Shown in pieces: positions 45,033-55,990 of a DNA stretch of 64,000 nt. Source of the DNA: Cunninghamia lanceolata (taxonomy: Eukaryota > Streptophyta > Pinopsida > Cupressales > Cupressaceae); assembly GCA_027924645.1 (NCBI GenBank), contig BSBN01000850.1, positions 434,001 to 498,000 on the forward strand, in the 5' to 3' direction. The stretch's first letter is position 1, and each line of letters opens with the position of its first letter. The notes below the pieces were generated by a model. It was not told where the DNA came from and searched no databases. It saw only the letters and a list, made by a program, of their open reading frames with translations. The position numbers and the translations under genes are program-made.

Positions 45033-45931
45033 TGTAGACACTAAAAATTGTCTAGGTCTTGTTTACACATGACCTTGTATGTCTTTGCCCTAGGTCCTAG
45101 TTACACAACACATTGTCGACATGAACTTGTATATGTTCCCCTAGGTCCTAGTTCATCCAACCTTATCCCACTCATAAATTCCACTTATCCCACTCCTAAT
45201 TCTCTCATAATTACTTAGCCAATTAATTAAATAAATCATATTTATTTAATTAATTCCCCATCCCATTTGTCCAACTTAATCACCTTCTTGATTAATTAAA
45301 TAAACCCACTTTATTTAATTAATCCCACTTGATCACATTCCCAATTAATTAAATATATCCCATTTATTTAATTAATTGTACCTCTTCACATGTCTCGCAT
45401 AATTCAAATTAAAAATTTGAATTATTCCCCCACCTCTCATAACATTGCAACACATGTCACATGTCTCATCTTCCACTTAATATATAAGTCACATGTGCAA
45501 GCTAATTCAAATAAAATATTTGAATTAGATTCCTTTCATTCTCCTTCGCACACTTGTCACATGACTACGATTTCTTGATGTGCAAGGAAACCTAATCAAT
45601 CCTAGCCATCCATATCATCTAAACCCTAATCAATCTTGTCCATCCATTCTAACTAGGTCTTTCCTATAAACTTAGCCTCCTCTAAGCCATTAGGGAGGAT
45701 GCAATCTAACTTTATACCGTTATGCTGCTGAAATCTTGAGCAACCAACATTCAACCACATCCATCAATCTCTCTCTTGCATCTATTTCCATCTTCATCTT
45801 GCATCTCTCTTGCATCCATTTTGCATCCATCATCTTACAGGTGTCGAATTGAGCTGTCATCTTGCGCATATCATTTGAGGTATATTGAAGATTTGGGTTT
45901 GGGTAATGTATGTCTTTGTTTCATCATTTCA
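45033..45931 (+). repeat. Probable solo LTR of the TGTAGACAC family
   Basis: TGTAGACACT...TTTCA, aligning with 55147-55973. The first 110 bases are nearly identical, and both have the AT-rich AATTAATTAAATAA blocks, the ATTCAAATTAAAAATTTGAA palindrome and the TATA element CTATAAA (45664-45670) preceded by GCCATCCAT (45605-45613). No primer-binding site or internal region follows. Flanking pentamers (GTACA and GCTAA) do not match, so one boundary may be slightly off. Confidence 0.7.
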
Positions 45932-46139
45932 GCTAATCGAAATATGATTACTAGGAAAATTATCTATTCTTCTATATGTCTATGTATATCAAAATAAAAA
46001 GTATAATGCTATATATTTTGAATGCTAAGAATATACCTAAAATCTAGTGTACTTCGGTACATGCATTGCCACAATTTCCAAGTTTTTCAATTGAAATCAT
46101 AAAAATAACATGGAGTTCTATTTGTAAACTTTAACAAAT
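45932..46139. other. No gene recognised
   Basis: AT-rich; it may be the remainder of the 5' LTR of the minus-strand gypsy element. Confidence 0.3.
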
Positions 46140-49100
46140 CAATAAAACTATAGAAGTTGACTCCCAGTAGGAGTCTTTCCATGTAGACTACTTTAAAACA
46201 TTTATGGACCATCATCATTGTTGCAGATTAGGAGGAAATAGTTGTGCTATATTCAAGGGTGAGCATTCAGAACAAGAGATCTTTTATGTCGTTTGAGATT
46301 TTTCTAGAAATGTCTTTAACACATGTCTTCTGTGACACTATTGTTCCAGAGCATCCTCCTTTCCAAAGTCTTCTCCTTCCCTTTCGGAGCTTATCCTTTT
46401 GGCACTATAGACATACTTGACAAAAATAGTCTTTTGCAACCACATAACCATTAGTATTTGAGTTCTTTTTAACTTAGAAAAGAAAACAAGGTATTGTAGA
46501 TTTTTTTTAACTAGGTAAACAATAATCTATCATAAAATCAACCAAATATGAGCATGACAGGTTCATTAGGGTGCAAAGGAAGGTGATTCAGTTAGATATA
46601 TGATGAGGTTAATTTTCATCTCATCATTTCCACCACTCCTAATATTGTGTAGGTCCTCTTGCTCTCTGTTGTGAAGACTCCCTTGCTTTGTCCTATTTCT
46701 TTGATTCTCTTTTCTTGTTGTATTTCTCATACATTGCACTATTATCATAAACTGACCATGTTGTAGGGTCCATCAGCCATGTATTAAGAATAAAACCTTT
46801 TCCAATTTTTACTTTGTCTCTCCACCTTTGATATTATCATTCAAATTTTGCAACGGTTACATGCACAGGAGTAGTTGGTTGGAGTAATAGTGGTGGTCTA
46901 AATCTCATTCCAACCCATTTTATTTTTAGTTCCTCAATAATTTCTACTAGTCCCTTTGCTCTCCTGAATGACCACATCAAATTGGTTGGAGAAATAATTT
47001 CTCTCCTTTAAGATATGCATGCAAATGATTGTATCTTTCTTCACATGTTGTGAAGGCCATTTTAGGTAATTGAAGAGTAACATCTTGGAAAGATTCATGG
47101 CAAAGTTTGAGACTCTTATTATATTTTGCCCCCATTATAGGAAATATTTTATCCTTCTAAATTCCTTCTGAAATGCCCTTGGTTTATGATTATGGTGTCT
47201 CATAATCAAGCCAACAATCTTCTCTTCTTTATAATATTCTCTAGTTCTATCTTTCTAGTTTATTTGGTTTTACATAGTAGAGATAAATGATCTCAATTGT
47301 ACTTCACCTACAAACAGATTGATGTATAAGTTTGTATACTTCTCCAGCAATAAATTATGTGTGAAAAATTCACACAACAAATTTTGTTGTTCACGAGAAG
47401 CTATTTTGAAATCTTTTATAAATTCTTCATCATTTGGATCATGGGGGAGGTTACAGATGATTCTTAGTAGCTTCCACCTTAAGGCCTACTCATTCAAAAA
47501 CATACTATACATTCTTGAAGGTTTTCTACATTCAACAAGAGTTCCCCAATCTTACAAGCTTCTATCTTTTCCTCATACATCTGATCATACTTATGTTGTG
47601 GCATTACTAACTCTGTTTTTAATCTATTATTCTCAGATCCTACCTATCTCAAGAAATAACATGATATCCAGGTTTGTAATCGTACATGACTATGTACCTG
47701 GAACCATTCCATTTTGGTTGGTTCAGTTTGGACTTCTTTGTCTTCCTTGGATGGTTGTGCCTTATATTTATGGAGTTATTGCTCTAATTCCACATCTTGG
47801 CTGACTGTTGCTACTAATACCTCCTAATTTTCTTTTTCTTTCTTCATAAATGTTGCCAGAGCATTCATCAAATTGTTTGTAAGATCCTGAATTTGTTTAT
47901 CTTTATTGAGCAGACTTTCTTATAATTCTACATTCTAAACTATTTCTACTACTCTTTCAAGTTACCTATTCATAGTCCTTGTAGGTAGAAGATTTCTTCA
48001 TCTTTTTCTTGAAGTAGTGTTTTTTGTTATTCAATATCTTGTTTCTGTTTGAAAATTGTTTGTTCATGTTGTAGAATTATTTGATTCTATTGTAAAACTG
48101 TATGTTCTAGTTACAAAATTTTCTGTCATGCCTCAGCAAGTTCAAATGTTTTATTTTCACTTGTACTAGCTTCTGTAGTCATTTCTGGAGTAATGCTATG
48201 GTCATCTACATTTCTGATTATAACAACTTCCAACATTGTTTTATCTTTTTTGTCCAATGAATTCTCTATCCAAAGATTTGTGTGCTTTGAAAGGAGTATT
48301 TGCTTCCGGAGGAGGCTCATGAGTAGGTGACTCATGAAACTTTGAAGAAACAAAAATATGTTTTGTAGTTGCTCTTATTTCTTCTGGAAGTGTATGCTCT
48401 ACTGCTATTGAGGCCAGAGTCTTTTGCTATGCCTTCAGAGGAGTAGAAACATAAGTTTCTTTTGGTGTTATCTACTCTATTTCCATGTGAGTAGGAGTTT
48501 CCTCTGAAACTATAATTTCCATAGGATTTTCTTGGGATTCCATTATGGCTTCATTGGCAAGGATAACTACTTGAAATATAGGAGAACCTTGGGTTTCCAT
48601 TGCAATCTCCTCAACCATAGTTTTCTCTGGAGGTTCCTATCCAATTTCTACAAGATTTTCTTGAGGTTCTAGTACATATTCTGGAGAAAGTATTGGTGCT
48701 TGTGATGATGCTTCTATAGGACCTTCTAGAACTATAGAAGGTTCCATTGTTGAAGGGTATTTAATTACTCTATTCCTCTTATGTGTTGGTCTATGATCAA
48801 AAATATCTTTGGAAGCAGTTTTCATCGCCAAGCGTTTACTCCTTTAAGGAGGAGTAGATCTTTGCAATTTCCTTTTTTTATCTCAATTTTCTAGCAATTG
48901 GCAGGTTTGTTTCCATTTCCTCATCAAAAACAATAATTTCTACCTTTTCTTGTGAACTTAGAGTCTTTTTTGAAGTTTTGAAAATTTCTATTGACACATT
49001 AGGGGATGGTTGAACCTCTTGTTGTTGTGGGGAAAATTAAGGTTCCAGAGTCCTTTGTTCTTGTTGGGGTTCTGAGGACTCTGAAACTCCTTACTCTTTC

Positions 49101-50033
49101 TAAAGTTTCAAAGACTCCAAAACCTTATGTTCCTACCGAGGTTCTAAAATAACCTCTTCTGTAGATAAAGATACTACACCTAAGGCTTCCTCTCTCTCAA
49201 AATTTTGCTCTTGTTTCTAGCTTTCAATCTTTTCTAGGAGCTTTATCCATTTCCTATTAGTTTTATGGTGTTTTAGGACCTGGTGCTTGCATATCATGCT
49301 GATTAGGCCATGATGCTTAAGAGGGCTAATCCCCTTTTTATATGTTTATGCCATTTTTTTAGGGATTGAAACATGTAGGCTCACATATTTATCTTTAGTT
49401 CAGGATTTGTTGCCCCATGGTGCAAGTGGGTCAGCATGCAAAACACTGGACCCATAATTGTGTCATATTGGTCTTCACAAGTGATGAATTTCATCACCTA
49501 GGCCACCACTGATTCTAAGGTTCAGCTAGAGTTTCTCTATTAATTTCTTTATTTAACCATTTTTTTCCTATTATCAACTGGGGGAGGGGTTCCCCTTTCT
49601 AAATGAATTTACTAATCATTTCTTGACAAGTAGATTACCTATCCTAGAATAAATATACACCTTCAGCTAGAATACCAAAAATGTGAGAGAATTTTAATGT
49701 TGTCTTTTATTTTCTTGCCATAGATCATTGCATGGTCATCAGTGAAGTTTTGAATGAATTCTTTGACCAAATCTGCATGGTACCCTTCAAATTTTTGTAG
49801 AAATCCCAGCCATTCTATTGTTTCAAACATATTTGCAATGGACTGATTGGCCAATAATTTTTAGTCAAGTTTGGATCCACCTTTCTCTTGACCCCCATAA
49901 TGATTTGTTTGCTAAATTGAGGACATGAAATGCTGGAATACCCATTGGTATGAAGAAATATTTTTGGCAGTTTGAAAAAGTTGCAAGTGCAGGTGTTCAT
50001 GATGTGCAAACAAGTTGGGAACTTCAAAAACAT
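46140..50033 (-). pseudogene. Long decayed ORF downstream of an integrase fragment
   Basis: The minus strand keeps coding-like text for almost 3.9 kb, broken by stops and frameshifts. It begins near 50033 (MNTCTCNFFKLPK), continues with FEGYHADLVKEFIQNFTDDH and IYGKKI (about 49790-49700) and LIIGKKWLNKEINRETLAE (about 49560). A long Glu/Pro/Thr-rich middle follows (48831-48637, 48353-48126), then EFIKDFKIASREQQNLLCEF near 47430. The N-terminal part resembles gag-like or plant transposon-protein regions found in plant retroelements, but I cannot name the family. It lies downstream of an integrase C terminus in the same orientation, so it may be an accessory ORF of that element or the gag of another. 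Confidence 0.45.
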
Positions 50034-50129
50034 TAACTCTGAAATGACCTTTCAACAAAGTTGCATTTATTATGGGTGGCTCTAGAAATGTGAATCATTA
50101 CCGAAGCAACACAAACGAAGTTCCGGACC

Positions 50130-50810
50130 ATCATTGAAAAGATGCTTTCAGAAGGTGACCAAAGGTTCTGGAGAATCGTTGAAAGGATGTTTTTAGAGAC
50201 TATGAACAATGGTTCTAGAGCATTGTTGAAGGGATGCTTCCAAAGAACAATGAACAAAGGATCCAGAGCATCGTTTAAAGGATGCTTCCAGAGCACAAAC
50301 AAAGGTTCTAGAGCATCATTAGAAGGATGCTTCCAGAGACAACAAAAAAAGGTTTTGAAGCATCATTGAAAGGATGCTTTTGGAGACAGCGGACAAAGGT
50401 TCCAAAGCATTGTTGAAAGGATGCTTCTAGAGAACACAAACAAAGGTTCCATAGCATTGTTGAAAGGATGCTTTCAGAGCATGAACAATAGTTTTGGAGC
50501 ATTGTTGGAAGGATGCTTCTAGAGCACGAACAATGGTTCCAGAGCATCGTTGGAAGATGCTTTCAAAGAACAACACTACACACATACGAAAACTTCTGGA
50601 GCACTATTAGAAGGGTGCTTCTAGAGAAAAAATTATAACAATACATAAAACTTTTTGAAGCGAACATCAAAACTTCTGAAGCTAATCTATAAATATACAA
50701 ACAACTTCTAGAGCACTTGTTAGAAAGGTGCTTTCGGAGAAAAATACACAAATACACTAAACAACTTCTGGAGCACTGTTAGAAGGGTGCTTCCGGAGAT
50801 AACCTAATCA
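50130..50810. repeat. Minisatellite, period 44-48 bp, each unit an imperfect hairpin
   Basis: The word GATGCTT (or a variant) recurs at 50141, 50186, 50233, 50281, 50326, 50373, 50420, 50467, 50512 and 50556, and two or three more diverged units follow to 50810. Each unit pairs a left arm like TCTGGAGCAT with a right arm like ATGCTTCCAGA around a loop of about 13 bases. The last units use GGAGCAC and GTGCTTCC. The array lies between the integrase fragment and the long decayed ORF. Confidence 0.85.
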
Positions 50811-50929
50811 ATACAAAACAACTTCTAAAGTAAACATGAAAATTTTCAGAGATAAACTAAAATAAATGAAGCATTTTTTATTTTAATTTTTTTTACCAGG
50901 AAAATTAAGAAAGTTTACCTCAATCTGCT

Positions 50930-51590
50930 ATACAAGGGAAGACCTCCCTCACACAACAAATATCCATCTATTTTTCAACCATCTTTGTGAATTCCTCTTT
51001 GTTCACTGGTTTCTAGTACAGATGTAATATGTGACCATTTACTAGAAGTGTCGCCATGTCTCCATCATTTGGCTTTAGTCACACAACTCCATTACTGAAT
51101 ACTTGTTCCATCTCATATGGCCCCAACCAATGTGTCTAGAGCTTCCCATGTAGGTCCTTATATTTGGAATCAAATAGTAGAATCCAATCCCCACTGTTAA
51201 ATTTTCTCTCCTGTATATCATGACATGCTTTCCTCTGTTGCTATGCTAGTTTGGTCTGTTGTATGGCTTCTAGATGAATTTCATTTAACTCATTGAGTTG
51301 AAGAACTCGTTCTATCTGGACTCTGTTAAGATCTAAACCCACTTCCATAGCAATCCTTAATGTTTGAAGTTCAAATTCAATAGGGAGAAAAGTTTTTTTT
51401 TACCAAAAACCAGTTCATAGGGTGTGAAGCCTGTGATTTATTTTCGTGTAGTATTATATGCCCACATTGCCTCATGTAATTTTCTATTCCAATCCTTTCT
51501 TCCTGAACATTGAAACTATTTTGGTGACTATATTGTCAAAAGATTGTATCAAATCACATTTTTTGTCAAATACATGGTGACCAAAAGGAG
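50930..51590 (-). pseudogene. Ty3/gypsy integrase C-terminal fragment
   Basis: The minus strand reads DWNRKLHEAMWAYNTT, TGFTPYELVFGKK, LQLNELNEIHLEAIQQTKLA-like text, then HDIQERKFNSGDWILLFDSK, KDLHGKL, HWLGPYEM and NGVVWLKPNDGDMATLLVNG-like text with stops. This is the end of a gypsy integrase core followed by the C-terminal DNA-binding domain. Upstream the reading stops at about 51590, where Asn/Glu/Gly-rich sequence with short palindromes begins. It is a second gypsy element, distinct from the one at 38252-45032, in the same orientation. Confidence 0.75.
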
Positions 51591-51594
51591 AAAG

Positions 51595-51830
51595 GGCCAC
51601 ACAAGGGGATTTGAATGAAGCCCCTTCTAATGAAGAACCTTCAATCAAAGTTCCTTCATTTGAAGGTACTTTCAATTGAAGATAATTTTTATGCATATTT
51701 TTGCTTATAACATTAAAAGGACCTTCATTTGAACCCCCTTGACCTTCATTGAAACCCCATTGACACATGGTATACCCTATACCTTTGAATGGAAGTCCTT
51801 TCAAAGGTGTTCAATGATTTTTGCCTCCTA
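51595..51830. repeat. Cluster of short palindromic CCTTCA/TGAAGG words
   Basis: CCTTCATTTGAAGG, TTCAATTGAA, TTCAATGATT and similar words recur in about 230 bases, giving several small hairpins. It directly abuts the truncated end of the integrase fragment. A 106-codon minus-strand frame across it (51484-51804; NEG repeats) is a by-product of the repeats and the integrase tail. Confidence 0.45.
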
Positions 51831-52439
51831 AGACTTGCTTTTATGAAATGTCCCACAAGTGGGTTAAGGCTTTATGCTTCCACCATTTATCATATTTTTA
51901 AAAGTAAATTATAGTATTTTTACTTCAAAAACAATCAACCTTATGTTTGGAGGCTAATGGCCTACTTGTAGTGAAAATAAAATTTAGGAAATATAAACAA
52001 TAATTAAAATATTATATATTTAAGAACTACTCTTTTAGATCTACAAAAGTGTTCTATTAGTTTTTTTTTTCAAAAAATGCTATTTACATGAGTAAAATTG
52101 GTGAGAACATTAATTTTTTAAAATAATTTCAAAAAGTTTGTAATTGAGTACCAAAGTGATGTCATGTATGCATGCAATAAACAATAATTAGAACACATCT
52201 TGATTATAAATGATTTTATAGTAAAAAATATTTCAAGTTGAGTGTGCTAAAAATATGCCTTGAATACCCTTGAGTGTCACTAGAAATGTAGAAGTTATGC
52301 TTCTACACCATAAAAACACTTAGAGTGAACTTGATAAGAAAATGTAAGAAGCAAATTCACATTGTTCACACACAACAAAGCCTCTCAATACCATGGGTAA
52401 ATTCCCAAAGGATTTTAAAGCATTGTGAATAGTTATAGA
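51831..52439. other. No gene recognised
   Basis: AT-rich sequence between the gypsy fragment and the copia LTR. Confidence 0.4.
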
Positions 52440-53326
52440 TGTTAGGAGTAGAGGAGTAGGTGTTGTTGTAAACCTTGCAAGTCCTAGGTTTGTAATTATT
52501 TATTATTTTTTAATAAATTGTAAATAATGTGTCCATATTGAAAAGGGCATCCCACTCAAATGGAATCTTGAGATTCCGTAGTTGGCACTCTCTGCTATAT
52601 GTCATTGGTCTTGTGAGATTTGTATGTAGTCACTAAATAGGGGTTACTAGGTGGACTATGAATAACATCTTTAACTAGATATTTATAGCCATGTGTAAGA
52701 GGTGTGTAAATTTAATTATGACATGATTTTTGAGTGCTTGGAAGTTATACTTGGACCCCTTGGTCATAACATGGTCATTGGGGTCAAATTATTCAATTGG
52801 GAGTTATATTCTAAATGTGGAGAAGTTACTCTTAGAGGTGGAATGCATAGTCTAGAATTGAACAACCTTGACTTGCTTTTGGCTCATGGTTTTTACAAAC
52901 CCTTCATGGTTTCCTAGGTCTCCTTGATGTATATATTGAGGGCTTGGGACATAGATCTTATATTTATTTTTATGCAAGGCTATAATGCCATAATTCCTCT
53001 AAATTTAGTTTGTAGACCTCATTGATGTATGTAGACCTTGATATTTCATTATAACACTTTGTTGTTGATCAATACACTAGGTGTGGTGCTTTAGAGGCTA
53101 AGTTTTTCCTTTACAAGAATTTCCCATAGCACATCTAGTTTCACATTATGTTTTGGTTGTTCTATTCTCTTCAACTTCTCTTATATTCTTTTTCTTATTC
53201 TAAGTGATATTATTATGTTTAAACTTTGTTGAAATTTACATAGATTAAAAAAATTGTAATACTTTACTCATAGATTTAAGTAGAATTTAGTGCATATTTC
53301 CTTTCATTTGGTATTAGAGTCTAGCC
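52440..53326 (+). repeat. Copia 5' LTR (right end supported, left end tentative)
   Basis: The right end CTTTCA lies two bases before a Met-type primer-binding site (TGGTATTAGAG at 53329). TGTTAGGAG at 52440 is the best candidate start but has no partner copy in the window. Confidence 0.5.
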
Positions 53327-53328
53327 AA

Positions 53329-53339
53329 CTTTTTAGATC
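53329..53339 (+). other. tRNA primer-binding site (initiator Met type)
   Basis: TGGTATTAGAG, with the same C-to-T change as the site at 1476 and the same 2-base spacing from the LTR. Confidence 0.7.
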
Positions 53340-53421
53340 CATGGGAGGAATCAAGTTATTTTTGTATTAATCCTTGCTTGATGGGAATTTTGCAATTGAT
53401 CTTGTGGTTTTGGAAACAAGT

Positions 53422-55146
53422 ATGGCAAGCACTTCTAGGATGGAGGCTGAGAAATTCAATGGAACAAATTTTTATCTTTAGAAGCTCAAGATGGAGGATC
53501 TCCTATATGGGTAGTAATTATAAGTCAGAAACCATCTAGCATGAAATATGAAGAAATGTTAGTTGACACAAAGGTAAGACACCTTGTTTAGCTTTTTTCC
53601 TTGCAAATTGAGTCCTCCTAAATGTTTTGAGAGAAACCAATATTGAGAGCCTTTGGAATAAATTAGGGAACTAATATTAGACAAAGTCCTTGGTAAACAA
53701 GCTTTTCTTGTACAAGAAGCTTAACTCCTTGAGAATGAGTGATGGAGACTCTGTGTTAAGAGAGCTTGAATAGAATCAACATCGTGGTGAGCCAAATATA
53801 ATCTATGGCTATAAATATGAATTAAGAGGACCAATGCATAACCCTTCTTTGTTTAATTCATGGGATAACCTAGTAATAACAATTATTAGCACCATTGCAA
53901 AGTTGAAGCTTGATGAAGTGGTGGGTGTATTACTCTCAAGGAGAAGAGGAAAAAGACATCAAAATCTATCAAATGTGCTTTGACTTTCAAATTCTACAAA
54001 GGAAAATGGCAACAAGTAGGACAAACATGTTAAGTCTAAGGGACGATTTAAGTCTCTTGGAAAATCCAAGGTCAAATGTTGGATTTGCAGAAATAATAGG
54101 CATATTAAGGACTACAAGGAAAAGAAGGCAAATAAGGATTTTGCTAATTATTTAAACTCTGTATCTTGTAATGATGATGACAATGATTCATTTGTTGTAG
54201 CCCTTACTACACATGCACATGAGGGTGCATGGCTAATTAACACTACAGTGTCTTCCCACATGACTCCCAATAGGGGGTGGATCTCAATTTATGAGATCTT
54301 CAATAGTGGACAAGTATACTTGGGAGATAAATCTTTCTCAAAATCATTGGTTGTGACAATGTCATGCTTGTGTTTGGAGACAAAAGGAAGAAAACACTAT
54401 CCAATATTTTGCACATTCTGGGTTTGACAAGAACCCTCCTTGTATAAGTAAATTGAATTAATTTGGTGTGCAACTAGTTTTCAACAAAGATGGATTCAAG
54501 ATGGTGCATGGGGCAATGATCTCGCTAAGGGATTTTGTTCTGGAACTCTATTATATTTGGATGCTATCACTATGTAATGTAATAGCTTTGAGACTTTTGA
54601 TTTAAGGAATCATAAGCTTCCAAGAGAGGTAATCATGTTGTGGCATGAGTATATGGGCCACATTGGTGAGAGAAGCCTAAGGAATTTAAAATGTAAAAAC
54701 TTAGTTGAGGTGTTAATTGATTGTTCCCTAGATTTTAATTTTTATAAACGGTGTATATGGAAAACATAATTGAGTTAAGTTTTATTCGAGCTATGACAGA
54801 TCTATAGGGATTTTAGATTTGAATCATAGTGATTTATTTGATCCTATTCATGTACCATCTTTAGGGAAATATCTATATTAGGTATCATTTATTCATGACT
54901 TATTGAGCAACTCATGAGTATTTTTTCTCAGGCACAAATTTGAGACCTATTCATGAATTTCAAAAAGTTTAAAGATCTTGTTGAGAACATGACAAAGAAG
55001 AAGATCAAGATGTTAAGGATAGATAATGGTGGATAATTCTATTCAATAAATTTTGACAAATTTTATAGGGAACATGGTATTGTGAGATATAAGACAACCT
55101 CATACACCCTTCAATAGAATGGAATTGTAGAGAGATTGCATATAAT
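53422..55146 (+). pseudogene. Ty1/copia gag-protease-integrase, 5' half, cut by an insertion
   Basis: ATG 53422 opens a copia gag (MASTSRMEAEKFNGTNF..., then KLKMEDLL). Later come a zinc knuckle at 54077-54118, CWICRNNRHIKDYK, with the last Cys replaced by Tyr, and a protease motif, WLINTTVSSHMTPNRGW near 54225-54285, in which the catalytic DSG has become NTT. A GAG-pre-integrase region follows (LWHEYMGHIGERSLRNL near 54640), and then the integrase core: DPIHVPSLGKYLY near 54840, KMLRIDNGG near 55005, HGIVRYKTTSYTL and NGIVERL near 55120. Reading stops at 55146, where the TGTAGACAC-family LTR starts. The RT half should lie beyond that element, outside the window. Confidence 0.8.
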
Positions 55147-55973
55147 TGTAGACACTGAAAATTGTCTAGGTCTTGTTTACACATGACCTTGTATGTCTTT
55201 GCCCTAGGTCCTGGTTACACAACACCTTGTCGACATGAACTTGTATATGTTCCCTAGGTCCTAGTTCATCCCATCTTAATCATCTTCCTGATTAATTAAA
55301 TAAACCCACTTTATTTAATTAATCCCACTTGATCACATTCAAATTAACTAAATAAATCCCATTTGTTTCATTAATAATCCCCCTTCACATGTCTCACATA
55401 ATTCAAATTAAAAATTTGAATTATTCCCTCACCTCTCATCACATTGCGACACATGTCACATGTCTCCATCATCCACTTAATAGGCCTTCACATGAGAAAC
55501 TAATTCAAATTTGAATTAGATTCCCTTTATTCTCCATCGCAAACTTGTCATGTGACTACAATCCCTCTTTGAGTGGGAAATCCTAATCCAACCCTAATCA
55601 ATCTTGACCGTCCATATCCTCAAACATAACTCTCAATCATAACCGTCCATTTGAATTTTCCTTTTTCTATAAAGGTAGCCTCTCTTGAACCATTTGAAAT
55701 GAATCTTCTTCTAGTATCCTTACTCTGCCAAAATTTCCTCTCAATCTCTCATCCATCTATCTTGCATTCATCCAATCTTCCATCTACCAATCCCTATCCT
55801 ATCGTTATGTTGTTGAATCGAGCAATCAACATTCATCTATTTGGGTAAAGCTAGAGTGCTTTGGGTGCGGCACTCTCCACCCTATCAATGGATCATGAGT
55901 CGACATGAGGTTTGCATTTGTTTGATTTGCATTTGTTATTGATTTTCCTTCATGTCGATTTTCCATGATTTCA
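55147..55973 (+). repeat. 5' LTR of the element at 55147
   Basis: TGTAGACACT...TTTCA, 827 bp. TATA element CTATAAA at 55667-55673, preceded by GACCGTCCAT (55606-55615). Closely related to the LTR at 45033-45931. Confidence 0.78.
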
Positions 55974-55990
55974 TTTGGCACGCCCAGTTT
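55974..55990 (+). other. tRNA primer-binding site
   Basis: TTTGGCACGCCCAGTTT directly follows the LTR end and matches the site type in the minus-strand element at 11636-11657. The tRNA partner was not determined. Confidence 0.55.

Noticed and set aside
47319..47804. 161-codon plus-strand open frame
   Set aside because: The opposite strand carries the decayed ORF in the same place with better coding character (EFIKDFKIASREQQNLL); the plus frame is its shadow.
50142..50369. Plus- and minus-strand frames through the minisatellite encoding 15-16 residue repeats
   Set aside because: The period is 44-48 bp and not a constant multiple of three, so the frame is not maintained; the frames follow from the DNA repeat.
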